From: Eleusine coracana subsp. coracana
Lineage: Eukaryota; Streptophyta; Magnoliopsida; Poales; Poaceae
DNA: 64,000 bases
Assembly: GCA_032690845.1 (NCBI GenBank)
Contig: CM064430.1
Coordinates: forward strand, 1,908,949-1,972,948
Direction: 5' to 3'
Shown here: positions 20,557 to 32,800 of the stretch, piece after piece
Layout: the number at the start of each line of letters is the position of its first letter
Position numbering within the stretch: the first letter of the stretch is position 1
The notes under the pieces: generated by a model
What the model saw: the letters and a program-made list of their open reading frames with translations, nothing else
What the model was told of the DNA's origin: nothing
The model's database searches: none
Made by a program: the position numbers and the translations under genes

Positions 20557-22419
20557 ATGGCGGCGCCGCTGGACCTCATCGACAACGTCGCCGCAGAGAT
20601 CTTCCTCCGCCTCCCGCCGGACGAGCCCGAGCACCTCGTCCGCGCCTCCGTCGTCTGCAAGCCCTGGTTCCGCCTCCTCACCGACCCCGGCTTCCTCCGC
20701 AGCTACCGCGCCTTCCACCGGACGCCGCCCCTGCTCGGCTACCTTCATAGGCGCCAGATCATCGAAGGTGAAGCCGAAGCCCGCCTCTTCCCCACCACGG
20801 CGGCGCCTCTCGCCCCCAATCCCTATTTCCGCCGGTCCCTCGACTGCCACCATGGCCGCGTCCTCCTCCACTCGGATGACGGTGACTGGCATCTCGTCGT
20901 CTGGGACCCCGTCACGGGTGACCAGAAGCGCGTGCCGGAGACTGACATCAACTGGGTGATGTACACCGCCGCTGTGGTCTGCGCCGTGAGCGGCTGTGAC
21001 CACCTCGACTGTCACGGCGGCGCCTTCCGTGTGGCCTTCGTTGCCACCGAGGCAAAAAGCGGCCGAGTTAAGGCATGCGTGTACTCATCGGAGACCGGTG
21101 CGTGGAGCACACCCGTAACTCTAGGCAATGACTGTGAAATCTATGTGCAGCACACAAATGAAGCTTCAGCACACAAATGAAGCTTTCCAGTACTACTATG
21201 TCCAGCCTAGGCGAGTTGCCGTTATTGGAGATGAAATCTTCATCACAGTTCTGGAGACTGACGTAATCGTCAAGTACGATATGCGCAAGAATTGTTTGTC
21301 TCTCATTTACTTACCTTCAAAGGATGACTATGAATACAACATTGCCCTCATGGAGATGGAGGACAGTTCATTGGGGTTTGTCTACATGCGGGGTTCCAAG
21401 CTTTATCTGTGGTCGGAGGAAGGTGAGTTCAGCAGGAGCTGCAAAATGGGTGCAATGCAGGGTCATGGAGCTGGGACAAATGATACCACTTGCTAATTCC
21501 GATGACGAAGCATTTGTGGTTGGCGCCGCAGAGGGTGTGGGTGTCATCTTCGTGAACTCAAGTGTTGGCTTATTCACGGTCAAGCTCAGTTCAGGACAGA
21601 TTAAGAAGGTAGCTGAGCCTGGGGTCTACTTCAGCATCTTACCTTACATGAGCTTCTACACTCCTGGTACTGCGCTGGTCCTTATTGCTTATCTGTTAAC
21701 TGTTTTCCTGCATTTTACATCTCATATATGTTTCTTTGCTTGTGAACAGTTAGTTTTAATGCAATTAATATCAGTTTATTCATCTGTAAATATTGCCAAA
21801 GACAATATGTGTGTGTTAGAGCTAACTTAAGTAATCCTTGTCTGAGTTCTGAAAAATTGACTTGTTGGGTCAGTGCATTTTGAACTGCTTCAAACTTGTT
21901 GATCTTGTATTATCCCGTTACCTTACTTCAGATATCTATTAAAAGATACTCCTCCGTTTTCTTTTGTTGTTGTCGGCCAGTTCAAAAATGAACTGGCGGA
22001 CAACAACATTTCACGAATGGACGAGTATTCTTTTATGTTCAAGCTTGGCGAAGCTTGAGTTTCTAGCTAATTTTGTAACCTTTGGAGTTAGCTGGTTCTT
22101 GCTCATCAAAATATAAGTGACAAGTTGTGCAGTTTGTTCTGATTTACTCTAGGATGGTGCATTTTGAACTGCTACAAACTTGTTGATCTTGTATTATCGT
22201 ATTACCTTGCTTCAGGTATCTGTCAAAAGATATTCGTTTATGTTCTAGTTTGCTGATGCTTGAGTTTCTATTTAACCTGGGAACCTTTTGAATTAGCTGC
22301 TTCTTGGCTCATAAAAATGTAAATGCTAAGTTGGACAGTTTATTCTAACTTTGTGCTTGTATCTTTCAGATTGTGGCGCTACCATCATTAGCAAGGCCAA
22401 GGACTCAACTGATTTCTGA
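20557..22419 (+). pseudogene. F-box protein, tandem copy 2, frameshifted
   Basis: The homologous start is the ATG at 20557; an in-frame ATG 15 bases upstream (20542) also exists. The F-box (LDLIDNVAAEIFLRLPPDEP, LVCKPWFRLLTDPGF-like) and first half are intact. A perfect 19-bp tandem duplication (copies at 21148-21166 and 21167-21185) then shifts the frame and gives a stop at 21178-21180 after EASAHK. Homology continues in the next frame (QPRRVAVIGDEIF ... LYLWS). It shifts again near 21413-21426 by one extra base, after which GAAEGVGVIFV and YFSILPYMSFYTP appear in the third frame. The donor at 21666 and the acceptor before 22370 are retained. A truncated 212-residue F-box-containing product could still be made from the first frame. 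Sequencing error is possible for the single base but unlikely for the exact duplication. Confidence 0.88.
21949..22025. mobile_element. 77-bp mini-Stowaway that folds into a near-perfect hairpin
   Basis: Flanked by TA at 21947-21948 and 22026-22027, with ends CTCCTCCG and (reverse complement) CTCGTCCA. The centre is a 20-base arm TGTTGTTGTCGGCCAGTTCA pairing with one mismatch across a short A-rich loop. Absent from the same intron position in the other F-box copies. Confidence 0.75.
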
Positions 22420-23671
22420 TGTGCATCCCCACTGAAAGTCGTTTCCAGACGGATGAATCCATCATCTAGTGTCGGTTGCTGTTCTCTTCGTGCAGAGTTA
22501 CTGATATCTGTGGTTTCTTTTGTTCGACCAATTTAATGTGGTCGTGTGTCAAACTTATCAGAGAATTGTGACATGTGGCATATTTCTGTTACTGGTTGGT
22601 TAATGCTGTTGAGCCACTTGCTGGAATTAAAATTATGTGTTGTTTCCCTTTCCTGGGAATTTATAGGACATGAGTATTAGTTCCATGTTATTGAAAAGTT
22701 TGTCATGTATCAGGTTCAAGCTTTGGGACTTGTACCATTGGAAATGCTAGTACCTGGGTCGAAATCTTGTTTGATCAGGGAACTTTGTTCGTTTGTTTGT
22801 GCTGTCATCAGAGGCTGCTCGTGTTTCCAGGGTCGTTTTGGAATTCAGGTTTCAAGTCTGGTTATTCTTCTGCTTGAAATCCTTGTGGCGGAGGTCCACG
22901 TATATCAATGTTCTGAATGATTATTTCTTTGATTATTCTTCCCCTTTTCGCTACAGCCGTTCATCACTTTGGATACTTGTTGATCTAGTTGATGAAGCGT
23001 GAGGTAGCTGCCAGACTAAATAGAGATGAAGGTTTTTATTACTACTGACATGAAGTTGGGACCTCTTATTGTCTGGTATGCAAATATTGATTTGGCGGAA
23101 GTGAGACATATGTTGCTCGTAAACATTCAGACTTAAGAGAGATGGTGGCCTGTATATCCTCAAGCTGGGGGAAGCGTTGTCCTGTATCCTCAATAAGCTG
23201 GAGAAGGCGATATGAGCAAATACTACGGCCACTCTAAGTTTGCATGAATGCCACATTACAGTTACATGCGATTGCACTAACATTGCTACAATTAAGATAT
23301 ATTCTTTGAAATATTGGTGAAGTTTTCTCTTCTTTTAGAAACCATTTATGCTTTCATCTCCGTTAATCCTGGCAGCTAATTCATGTTTCATCTGAAACTC
23401 TCTACTACCACACATCATACTAATTTAGTCAGTAATTTATTCTCACCCAGCCTAAAGTCCTGAACTATAGTGCAGTTCGCATGATTGTGTGGGTTCTCCT
23501 TCAACTGAGGTGTGGCGTTGAGCTGGGCTGGGCCTGCTCGAAACGGCCCAGGTAGAAGAAGGCTGTGCCTGTGCGGGTGAGCGTCTCGCTCCTCTCCTTC
23601 TCCGCAATCCCCCACACAGCATCTTCGCTAATCGCCGCCGTCTCGCTCAACTGGCCACCGGCGAGCGCACA
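22420..23671. other. Intergenic region between F-box copies 2 and 3
   Basis: Contains duplicated flank sequence shared with the other copies (for example around 22700-22760) and a degraded version of the 26567 tail exon near 23170-23220 (TTGTCCTGTATCCTCAA). No separate gene is supported. Confidence 0.5.
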
Positions 23672-25271
23672 ATGGCGGCGGCGCTGGATCTCATCGACGA
23701 TGTCGCGGCCGAGATCTTCCTCCGCCTCCCGCCGGACGAGCCCGAGCATCTAATCCGCGCATCCCTCGTCTGCAAGGGCTGGTTCCGGCTCCTCACCGAC
23801 CCCGACTTCCTCCGCCGCTACCGCGCCTTCCACCGGGCACCGCCCCTGCTAGGCTACATACAGAGGCGCCGAGTTATTGAGGGAGACCCCGACCCCCGCC
23901 TCATTCCGACCACGGCGGTACCCCTCACCCCCAATCCCTCCTTTCGCCGGGCTCTCGACTGCCGCCATGGCCGCGTCCTCCTCCACGTGTATGGCCGTGT
24001 TCTCCATCTCCTCGTCTGGGACCCCGTCACGGGTGAACGGAAGCGCGTGTCGGAGCCTCCTATCATTTGGCTGATCTACTCCGCTGCTGTGTTCTGTGCC
24101 GTGAGTGGCTGTGACCACCTCAACTGCCACGACGGGCCCTTCAAGGTGGCCTTTGTTGCCACTGACGAACGCGATGACCAAGTTAAGGCGTGCGTGTACT
24201 CATCGGAGACGGGTGCGTGGACCACGCCAGTGATTCTCGGCAATGGTTGTGAAGCCTATGTCCGGCACAAGCAAGATGCCATGGACAATGGTGGAGTTCT
24301 TGGGATGTTCTACACACCCTATGTCCAGCCTAGGCGAGTTGCTGTCATCGGTGATGGAATCTACTTCACACTTAGGTGGGGTAGTGCAATCGTTAAGTAT
24401 GATTTGGGCAAGAATTGCTTATCTATGATTGACCCGCCCGCACATGATGCATACTACATTGCCCTCATGGAGATGGAAGACAGTGCACTGGGGTTTGCCT
24501 GCATTCAAGATTGGAACCTTTGTCTGTGGTCTAGGAAGGTGGGGTTAGAAGGGGATGCGGAATGGATCCAATGCAAGGTCATCGAGCTTGAAGGAATGAT
24601 ACCTGTTGACAGTCCTGATGATGTAGCAGTTGTGGTTGGTTATGCAGAGGGTGTGGGTGTCATCTTCGTGGCCACAGATGCTGGTTTGTTCTCTTTTCAG
24701 CTCGAGTCAGGGAGGATGAGGAAGGTAGACGAGCCTAAGGTCTACTTTAGCATCTTACCTTACATGAGCTTCTACACTCCTGGTACCACACTAGTCCTTT
24801 CTTATTATCTGTCATGTATTTTACATCTTGTACATATTTATTTTCCTGATTCTGGTTTGTGAACGGTTATTTGTAATGCATGCTTATATTCACATGTAGA
24901 TTTGTCAAGGACAATGTGTGTGGTAGAGCAAATCGAGTAAGTATTGAGAGTTGATCATAGTCTGGATTCTGAAAATTGGATTGTTACGTCGCTGCATCGT
25001 AAACTGTTGCAAACTTATTGACCTTGCATTATCGTGTTACATTCAGCTTATTTAAAATGTATTTTGTTATGTTTCTATCTAGCACAGCTAAAGCTTGACT
25101 TTCAAGCTAATCTTGGATCCTGTGGAATTGGTTCTGTTTCTTAGATCATCAAAATGTAAATGCTAAGGGAAAATGTATCTAACTTTTGTGCTTTGTATCT
25201 TTTCAGATTGTGGCAAAGCCATCGCTTGCAAAGGTGAGCACTCACTAACCTCTTATGTGTTGCTCAAGTGA
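23672..25271 (+). CDS. F-box protein, tandem copy 3
   Basis: Exons 23672-24782 and 25207-25271, joined CCT G|GTACCA to TTTTCAG|ATTGTGG, giving 391 residues. Exon 1 has exactly the length of copy 1 (1111 bases). The F-box is at about residues 4-50 (LDLIDDVAAEIFLRLPPDEP, LVCKGWFRLLTDPDF). Conserved downstream blocks include VWDPVTGERKRV, CVYSSETGAWTTPV, VAVIGDGIYFTLRWG and YFSILPYMSFYTP. The tail differs from the other copies (ends SLTSYVLLK). If the intron is retained, the frame runs to 24862 (396 residues). A putative SCF substrate receptor; its target is unknown. A coding-like orphan exon at 26567 may belong to a longer transcript of this locus. Confidence 0.88.
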
Positions 25272-26566
25272 AAGGCATTTCCGAATGAATGAACCCAGCA
25301 TCATGAGTCTCTGTCTTTTGTCCTCTTACACTACTATCTGTGTGGTTAAAGTAGGGTGCGAACAATTCTCATCCAATCTGTTTTTCCTGTCAATTTCGCT
25401 GAAAAAATTGCAATACGTGAGTGAAGTACTACGTTCATGCTTTTGGGTCGTACCATTGGAAATGCTAATACCTGAGTGAAGTTTTAATTTTAGCATGAAA
25501 TTTTGGTTGCCTGTGAACTGATTAGAAAACATTTTTTAAGAGGTTTTTCACTGTAAATTTGGAAAATGTCTAGGCTGTGCTGTCTTTAGCAGGTGCTTGT
25601 GCATCCAGGATTGTTTTGGAATTTGGGGCTCGAATCAGATTACTCTTCTGCTTGACATCGTTGTGCCTTGATGCATCATTGCTCTGAATGAACATTTCTT
25701 TCCCTTTTCGCAACAACCATTCATTGCATTGAACACTTGTTGATCGAGTTGACAAAGCGTGACATGGCTGCTAGGCTAAAATGGAGATGAATGTTTTATT
25801 ACTGTAATTGAGTCAGAACCTCTAATTGTTAGGTAACTCTTTGACAAATATTGCTTGTACTTTGGCGAAGGGAGACATGTCTTGCTCCTAAACATTTTTG
25901 AATAATGATGTCTTTTCTTCCTCTAAAAAGGATACACTCCTATTCAGATTATTGGCTTGTGTTTCTATGTTGTTTTTTATAGTAAGCATTGCTGAGTGTG
26001 TTACTGCTTCCTTGTCCCTTTCATTTTTCATAGTTGCATGTCCTCTAAATTCATTTCTCAGTCGTTTGGGTCCTTTCAATTTGGTTCTCCAATGCTAGGA
26101 TCGGTATCTAATTTTAGATGAACTAAAAAGGATGGTAACTTTAGCTGTGGTCTGGGATGGTAATGATCTCAAACTTACCTTCAAAAGTACAGTTGGTGAG
26201 AGGCATGTAAATATTTGGCTGGAGCAAGTCCAGATTATTCGGTCGTTTAAGCTCAAATGGTATATTCAGTACAACCTCTTCACTGTGATGAAATTTACGG
26301 GTGCCACTTTCTTTGCATGCCTTTTGGTAGCTTTTAGCTAATGGTAGTGTTTAAGAAGAGATAATCCAGGTAAAAGTAGAGAAGTGGATGATTATAATGC
26401 CTTTTCTGTGCTGGATCAGAACCAGCATCATCTATTATTTTGGTCTTGTTTGAGGGCTTGTTATTTGGCGAGACATCAAATGAGATGTTAAAAACAACAT
26501 CTTCTGAATACTACATTATCTGCCGCCTTGTGTGTATTGATTTTAAGAAATGAGATGTGCTTTCAG
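25272..26566. other. 3' flank of F-box copy 3
   Basis: AT-rich, partly alignable with the flanks of the sister copies (for example 25600-25760). Short open frames at 25898-26341 have no recognisable domain. No repeat with clear borders is seen. Confidence 0.5.
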
Positions 26567-26726
26567 GGCATACCATGAACTGGAGAAGCTGGCCAAGACG
26601 CTTCAGAACTGGAAAGCGCCGGTCAAAGGCGATGAGATGAAGAAGTTGGTGTCCTGTATTTTGAAGCTGCGGAACCAGGCGAATATGACCCCGAGACTGG
26701 GATGGCCAACTGATTCTGTAGCGTGA
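26567..26726 (+). other. Orphan coding-like terminal exon
   Basis: After an acceptor-like TGCTTTCAG (ending at 26566), a frame entered at phase 2 reads AYHELEKLAKTLQNWKAPVK and continues as a lysine-rich amphipathic stretch, then ends ...PRLGWPTDSVA-stop at 26724-26726 (52 residues). The composition is coding-like and degraded relatives exist near 20055 (after F-box copy 1) and 23170 (after copy 2). The frame is not the one reached from the known F-box donors (which end in phase 1), so I cannot join it to copy 3 with confidence. It may be the last exon of an ancestral longer gene. Confidence 0.5.
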
Positions 26727-27247
26727 AACGCCGGAGACAGAAGCAGCAACATGCAGTATATCTTTATGCGAGAAGAGAGTTCAATGTCTTACAGTGGTGA
26801 ATTCTGCTCTTTTTGTATTGAGAATAGTAATGTCGATTCAGCGGATCGGTATTGCAGCAAGGCTTTATGTAACCGAATATTGGATTGGCACAACACATGT
26901 CCTCCGTTTTTAATTTGTTGATGTTTGGAACAAAAAAAAAAGGGAGTTTGAGCTAGTTTCATTGTTGCAATGAGCCGCTCCGGTTTGCGTGACCAGTTGC
27001 CAGTTGGGCCTAATGAAATCTGAGCCCTCTCAGTATTGTGGGCTTGAATTGGGCGTGCCAGGCAGGAGAAATGGCCGCGCGCTTCTGAAAAAAAAAAAGG
27101 AGAAATGGCCGCGCGAAATGTTGAGCTGACCCAGGCCTGGTCGATCTGACCCAAAGTAGAACAAGGTCCGCCTCTTTCCTCAGCTTCCTTCCCGATTGAT
27201 CCCCACCCAAACCCCCGCCGCCGCCGGAGCTCCGCCGACCTCGCACG
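26727..27247. other. Intergenic/promoter region of F-box copy 4
   Basis: Holds a short A-rich repeat with a tandemly repeated GAGAAATGGCCGCGCG near 27067-27118. No TATA box is evident. Confidence 0.5.
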
Positions 27248-28761
27248 ATGGCGCCGCCGCCGGCGCAGCTGATCGATGACCTCTCCGCCGAGATCTTCCT
27301 CCGCCTGCCCCCGGCCGAGCCCAAGCACCTCGTCCGCGCATCCCTCGTCTGCAAGACCTGGCTCCGAATCATCTCCGACCCCGACTTCCTCCGCCGCTAC
27401 CGCGCCTTCCACCGGACGCCGCCGTTGCTTGGCTACATCCAGAGGCTCCGAGTCTTTCAGGGAGATCCTGAACCCCGCCTGATTCCGACCACGGCGGTAC
27501 CCCTCGCCCCCAATCCCCCCTTTCGCCGGGCCCTCGATTGCCGTCATGGCCGCGTCCTCCTCCACGTGTATGATCCTGTTCTCCATCTCCTCGTCTGGGA
27601 CCCCATCACGGGTGAGCAGAAATTGGTGCCGGAGGTTGGCATCGAATGGCTTATCTACTCTGCCGCCATGTTTTGTGCTGTGAGTGGCTGCGACCACATT
27701 GACTGCCACGGCGGTCCATTCCGCGTGGCCTTCGTTGCCTCAGACGACCACGACGAACTCGTTAAGGCGACCGTGTACTCATCTGAGACAGGTGCGTGGA
27801 GCACGCCAGTATCACTTGGCGATGACTGTGAAACCTATGTCCAGCATACGAAGGATGCTCTCAAGGGATTCGATGGATGGCACTACAAAACCTATGTGCA
27901 GCCCAGGCGTTGTGATGTTGTTGGAGATGACGTCTACTTCACACTTCGGGAGGCCAACGCAATTGTCAAGTATGACGGCCACAGGAACTGCTTATCTTTG
28001 ATTGACCCGCCATCAGATAGTGCGCACAACTTTGCCCTTATGGAGATGGATGACAATTCCCTTGGGTTTGCCGACACTCAGGATTTCAGCCTTTGTTTGT
28101 GGTCGAGGAAGGTGAATTCAGAGGGAGCTGCCGAATGGGTGCAATGCAAGGTCATCAAGCTGGGGATGATACCTGTTGCTGGTCCTGATGACAAAGCATT
28201 TGTGGTTGGTGCTGCAGAGGGTGTGGGTATCGTCTTTGTGATCACAAAAGCTGGCTTATTCACTGTCAAGGTCAATTCAGGGCAGATCAAGAAGATAGAT
28301 GAGCCCGAGCTTCTACCCCCCTGGTACTGTTAACTATACTAGTCCCCGCTTATCTTTTAGCTGTTATCATGCATCTTACAGCATCTAGATGTTTCTTTTT
28401 CCAGTTCTGGTTTGTGATCAATTAGGAGCAATGCAAGTAATATTATTTATATTCAAAGATAGAGATTGTTAAACAGATGTTAGAGGAAACTGCATATTTA
28501 CAGAAGGGTGATCATAATTTGAGTTCTGAAATTTGACTTGTTAGGGCCATGCTCCATGCATGGTGGAATTGCTACAAGCTTGTCGATCTAGTATCGTCCT
28601 GTCACCTTCTGATTTTTGTTAAAAGAATTTGCTGTTTCGCTAGCATAGCTAAAGCTTGCATTTCAATCTAGTCTGAGAAGCTTGTCGGCTGGTTGTAGTT
28701 CGTGGCTTGTTTGAATATTGAGTTGGACATGTTCTGAGTTTTTTCATGGTATCTTTTCAGA
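27248..28761 (+). CDS. F-box protein, tandem copy 4, shortened C-terminus
   Basis: Exon 27248-28323, with the conserved donor G|GTACTG and acceptor TTTTCAG|ATTG at 28760/28761. The F-box is at about residues 7-53 (LIDDLSAEIFLRLPPAEP, LVCKTWLRIISDPDF). The body is intact through GAAEGVGIVFVITKAGLF. Relative to the sister copies, about 29 bases encoding GVYFSILPYM are missing near 28306, shifting the frame. With normal splicing the junction TG|A forms a stop, giving 358 residues ending EPELLPP. With intron retention the frame ends three codons later at 28333 (361 residues). Either way, the otherwise invariant YFSILPYMSFYTP block and the second-exon tail are lost. Probably functional as far as the F-box is concerned, but the C-terminal blade is incomplete. 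Confidence 0.85.
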
Positions 28762-29863
28762 TTGTACCAGACTCATTGCTTGCAAGGCCAAGGACTCACT
28801 GATCTCTAAGGTGCTGCTCAAGTGAAAGACGTCTCCAAATGTGGATGAACCAGCCATCTTGAGTCTGTTGCTGTTATCCTTTTGCCGAGTCTGTTGAGTA
28901 ATTTAAACTCATTATGTTGCAAGTCGCTATCATCATGAAATTTGGTTGTCTTGACGAATTTGTCCTGATATTATGTCAAAAAGTTGTAATATGAATGACA
29001 TGTTTTGAGTTAATGTTTGGTGCAGCTTCTTGGGACTACCAAAACACAATTTATATGGTAGTTTTTGTTGCCTGAAAAAATAATATGATATTCAATATTG
29101 TTTCAAGCTTTTAGGACATACTACAAGGAAATGTTGAATTCATTTTAGAACACCTAATATGCGTGTCACTCAGATGTTTTACTGTGAAGTGTGAACCTGG
29201 TAAATTGCTCTCGAGGCCATGCAGTCATAAGAAGCTTTTTCTTTCTTTGACTTGAAGTCTCACGTCTGGTTATGCTTCTGCTTGAAAACCTTGTGCCTAG
29301 AGCAATCCCTGGAAACCAGAACCAGATACATCGCTACTCTAAATATTTAATTTCCTTTTCGATGCTGCATTTAGTGAGTTATATAAATACTTGATCTGGT
29401 TTATGAAGCTTGAGTAGAAGCAAGGCTGAAGATGGAGATGAAAGCATATAGAAGCTTCCCTGAAAAATGTGGTGAGTTATGGAAATATGCGTTATCTGGT
29501 ATAAAATATATTTCGAAGAGGATATTTCTCGATCATAGCGATGTTAGCGCTGTGGATTATAAAACTGGTAGCGTGGTACTCAGGCAAACTCACAGCATAC
29601 GACCTTTGTCATCTTTTTTCATTTCTGTGGCGTATTTACAGAAATCACTTTACAGTGCATAGGTTACACCTGCACAGCTCCTCTCTCACTCACACTCATA
29701 AACGACCATAAACCCCTGCCTAGATAGATGATGTAAATCCTACCGCCGAATCTATCAACACATCAACAAAAACTAATCAATCACATAATCTCTCAATCAC
29801 TCCAACCTCAACTATCCAGTTGTTAAGAGTAATAAGCAGCAGAAATCATTCAGATTGTTGTGT
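28762..29863. other. Intergenic region, convergent ends of F-box copy 4 and the DUF547 gene
   Basis: AT-rich with no supported gene or repeat. Some sequence is alignable with flanks of the other F-box copies. The 3' UTRs of both neighbours must end here. Confidence 0.5.
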
Positions 29864-32800
29864 TCAGCTGAGGTGCGGAAACGCCAGGTCCCTGGCCAGC
29901 AGGTACCGGAAGCTCTGCCTGTGCGGCACCCACTCGACGACCTTGCCGGCCGACCTGCCGCCCCCTCGCCGGCACCGCTGCACCGCCGTGCGCAGGCTCT
30001 CCGGCAGGCTCCTCTGCACCGAGCCGACGAGCCGCTCCGGCGAGAGCTTGGCGTCCCTGGCGTACGCTTCGACGAGCTTGGGCAGGAGCACCCGGTGCTC
30101 CTTCCACACGCCCACCGTCGCGCGAATGTACTCCTCCTTGGCCGCCTCCAGCTGCTGCGACAGCCGCTTCGGGGTGTATACCCTCACCTGCATCCATTTG
30201 CAGAAACGCAGGTGAGAAAAAGGGAACAGCAATGGCAATGATGTGTCGAGTACTTTGATGAACAGCATCAGTAGTAACATTCTTGCATGGTATACTACAC
30301 ACACATGCATACTCCAAAGGAAACAAAAGTAGATACACACTTGTGAAGCTTTTTTTTTTATCATTGTGTTTGTGCCAGCTTTATCACTTTTAGAAACATT
30401 TGTACTACATTACAACTCCAGTAGAATGTCTATGTTTGAGAGTTCCCAGGAACGACGTGTTGTTGTCTTATAATACTGATATATCTAGTTTCATGGCTTT
30501 GTGTTGTGTCAGCTGAAAGCAGGGCATATATTCTCACCGCGGGATCGGAATGGCTCCCCGAACAAAGCGCAAAGCGCAAAAGAGGCTCCGATTGATGAAC
30601 GGCGAAGGCTTGCCACTCGCTCCCGGCTTTGCTCCCCCTGCTTTTGATCCTCGGGTGCAGCAAAGTCCTCAGCCACTGCGCATTAAAAGAATCAAACGGA
30701 TTCAATTAGCTGTCTAAACATCCTGTCAAGTGAGTAGAAATACCATCTCTTTGACCAAATGATGTGCTATAGAAATACGTACATGTCCGGAACAGTGAGT
30801 GCTGCATCCAAGAACCAGGCCCTGGATCACTGCTGCGTTGATGGTGCGCCCAGAAATCTTGCATTCAGCCTGCAGTGGAAACATTGTGTCAGTGCAATAT
30901 TTTTTTTTTCGAGGAATTGTTTGTCTTCTTCGAGAAGGTTTTCGATGATCAACAGAGAGTGAGGTTCTGCTTTACCTTGACAAGCAGTGATGTCTTCTTC
31001 AGATGGTTCTGTGGCATGCCATATTTCAGGTAGGCCTGTGGAAGTTAGTGCCAACAGATCATTAGCATTCAGAGAAATGAGTGCACCGAATATTTAGGTG
31101 AATACTAGATTGCAACTAGAACATTACATGCATCAACAAGGCATTGTGTATGTTGATCCAGAAAGCGAGCTTCTCTTCGTTAGTCATCCTCCTCAAATCA
31201 ACGGTCTCTAACCTATATAGAATCAACCTGAAATACCAACACATATGTTACAGCACTGAACAGAAGAACACAACATTTTCATCCATTTGAAATTACTGCA
31301 ACAGTAAGGGCAGCTTACTTATAAGTTTGGAGCAAATCTTCAGCTTCTCTCAGCCTTCGACTGTCACGAGAGATTGACGGGACCTCAACCATTGTATTGT
31401 ACGGTCCACTGAACTCCTTCAGACCTTCAACATGGAAAGGATTGATTAACCGGGAGTCAAGAGTCGCTTCTCTCCTGCAATTGGGGCTCCACATGTCCCC
31501 AATGTACTGTGGCGAGACCACACTTGTTGAGGAGAATGACGAGGTCGGCGATGATGATGGGCGATGATGCACCAGAGGAGGATCGGCAAGCTTGCAGTAC
31601 ACTCCTGCCATGCACCTGACCATCTCTTCAGAAAGGTTGTTGGGGGTTTCAGGGATATGGTCAGCTACATTAGTCCCCAGATAGTCGGCCAAGCTTACCA
31701 CTCCAGATGTAGTAGCTTCCCCTTCCTGCTTATACACAATCAGAACAAATGAACTCAGTCAGAATCATGTAGAATTTTATGAAGGTGATCAATAATCTCC
31801 ATCAAACTGAAAACAAGGTAGCACCTTCTGAATATTTGACATGTTTCAGTTAAAGTGCATGTTTCTGCTGGTTATGTTTGTATTGTACGCCGAATCATTA
31901 TACTGTACTTAACAAAAATTTGAGCTTCAAAAACTTTTAATTTATAGCATTACCTCGAGGAATGAAAAAGGTTGAGAGTGGCATGATCGAAGAGCCCTCG
32001 CAAGACTGTCTTCTGTGGGTGATATCCTGGATGAACATACTCCGCGGAACGACAGAGCAGATTGGCTGCGGAGGCCAATGTCAGCATCCATGGTCTTCCT
32101 GGGGCATGTCGACGGTGAACAATCATCAACTGTGCCATGCCTCCCCTTATTAAGGGGAGGGCAGCTGAAATGTAGCATTGGATCGCCTCCTCTCCTGAGA
32201 GGAGCTTTCGCCTTTGGTGTTTCTTCGAGATGCGAAGACCGTGAGCTGACAGACAGCTTCGGTGCCTCCCTGTCCGCATCTGAAGAGGCCAATGTGGGTG
32301 CTGATTGTTGTTGTTGCTGCTGCTGCTCAAATGCTTTCCTGTAGAGTGTTAGCAGATGCTGCTCCAAGTGCTTGATCTCCAGCTCCAATGTGGCAACCTC
32401 CCTTATTAGTTGAGTAGCCGGCTGATTGGAAAAAAAAAAATCAATACTCGTGAACAATAAGAGGATTAGGGACGAACTTATTATCTGGTAGAGTAAAGAA
32501 GGCACCTTTAGCATTGAGCTCTCATTTGGGAGAGTGACAGGAGCAGGATCAGGCCCCAGTGCTTTCTCCAGTGCACCGCGCACCACCTGCTGATCCTTGA
32601 GGTGCATCTCTAGTTGCAGAATCTGCATGTGAGGATCATGTGACAGTCAGACCAAAAAGAACAACTTGGTCTTGTTATTTACAGTAACTTAAGTTAGAAT
32701 TGCTCCGCGAAATAATTTTCTCCTGGGTACCCAAAAAGAAGAGTAGAACAAGGCTTGAATTTAATACGAGCACAAAAGAAGAAAAAAACGATGAAAATAC

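Noticed and set aside
29820..30241. Plus-strand frames opposite the last exon of the DUF547 gene
   Set aside because: Mirror image of a GC-rich exon; the minus-strand frame joins in phase to ten upstream exons.
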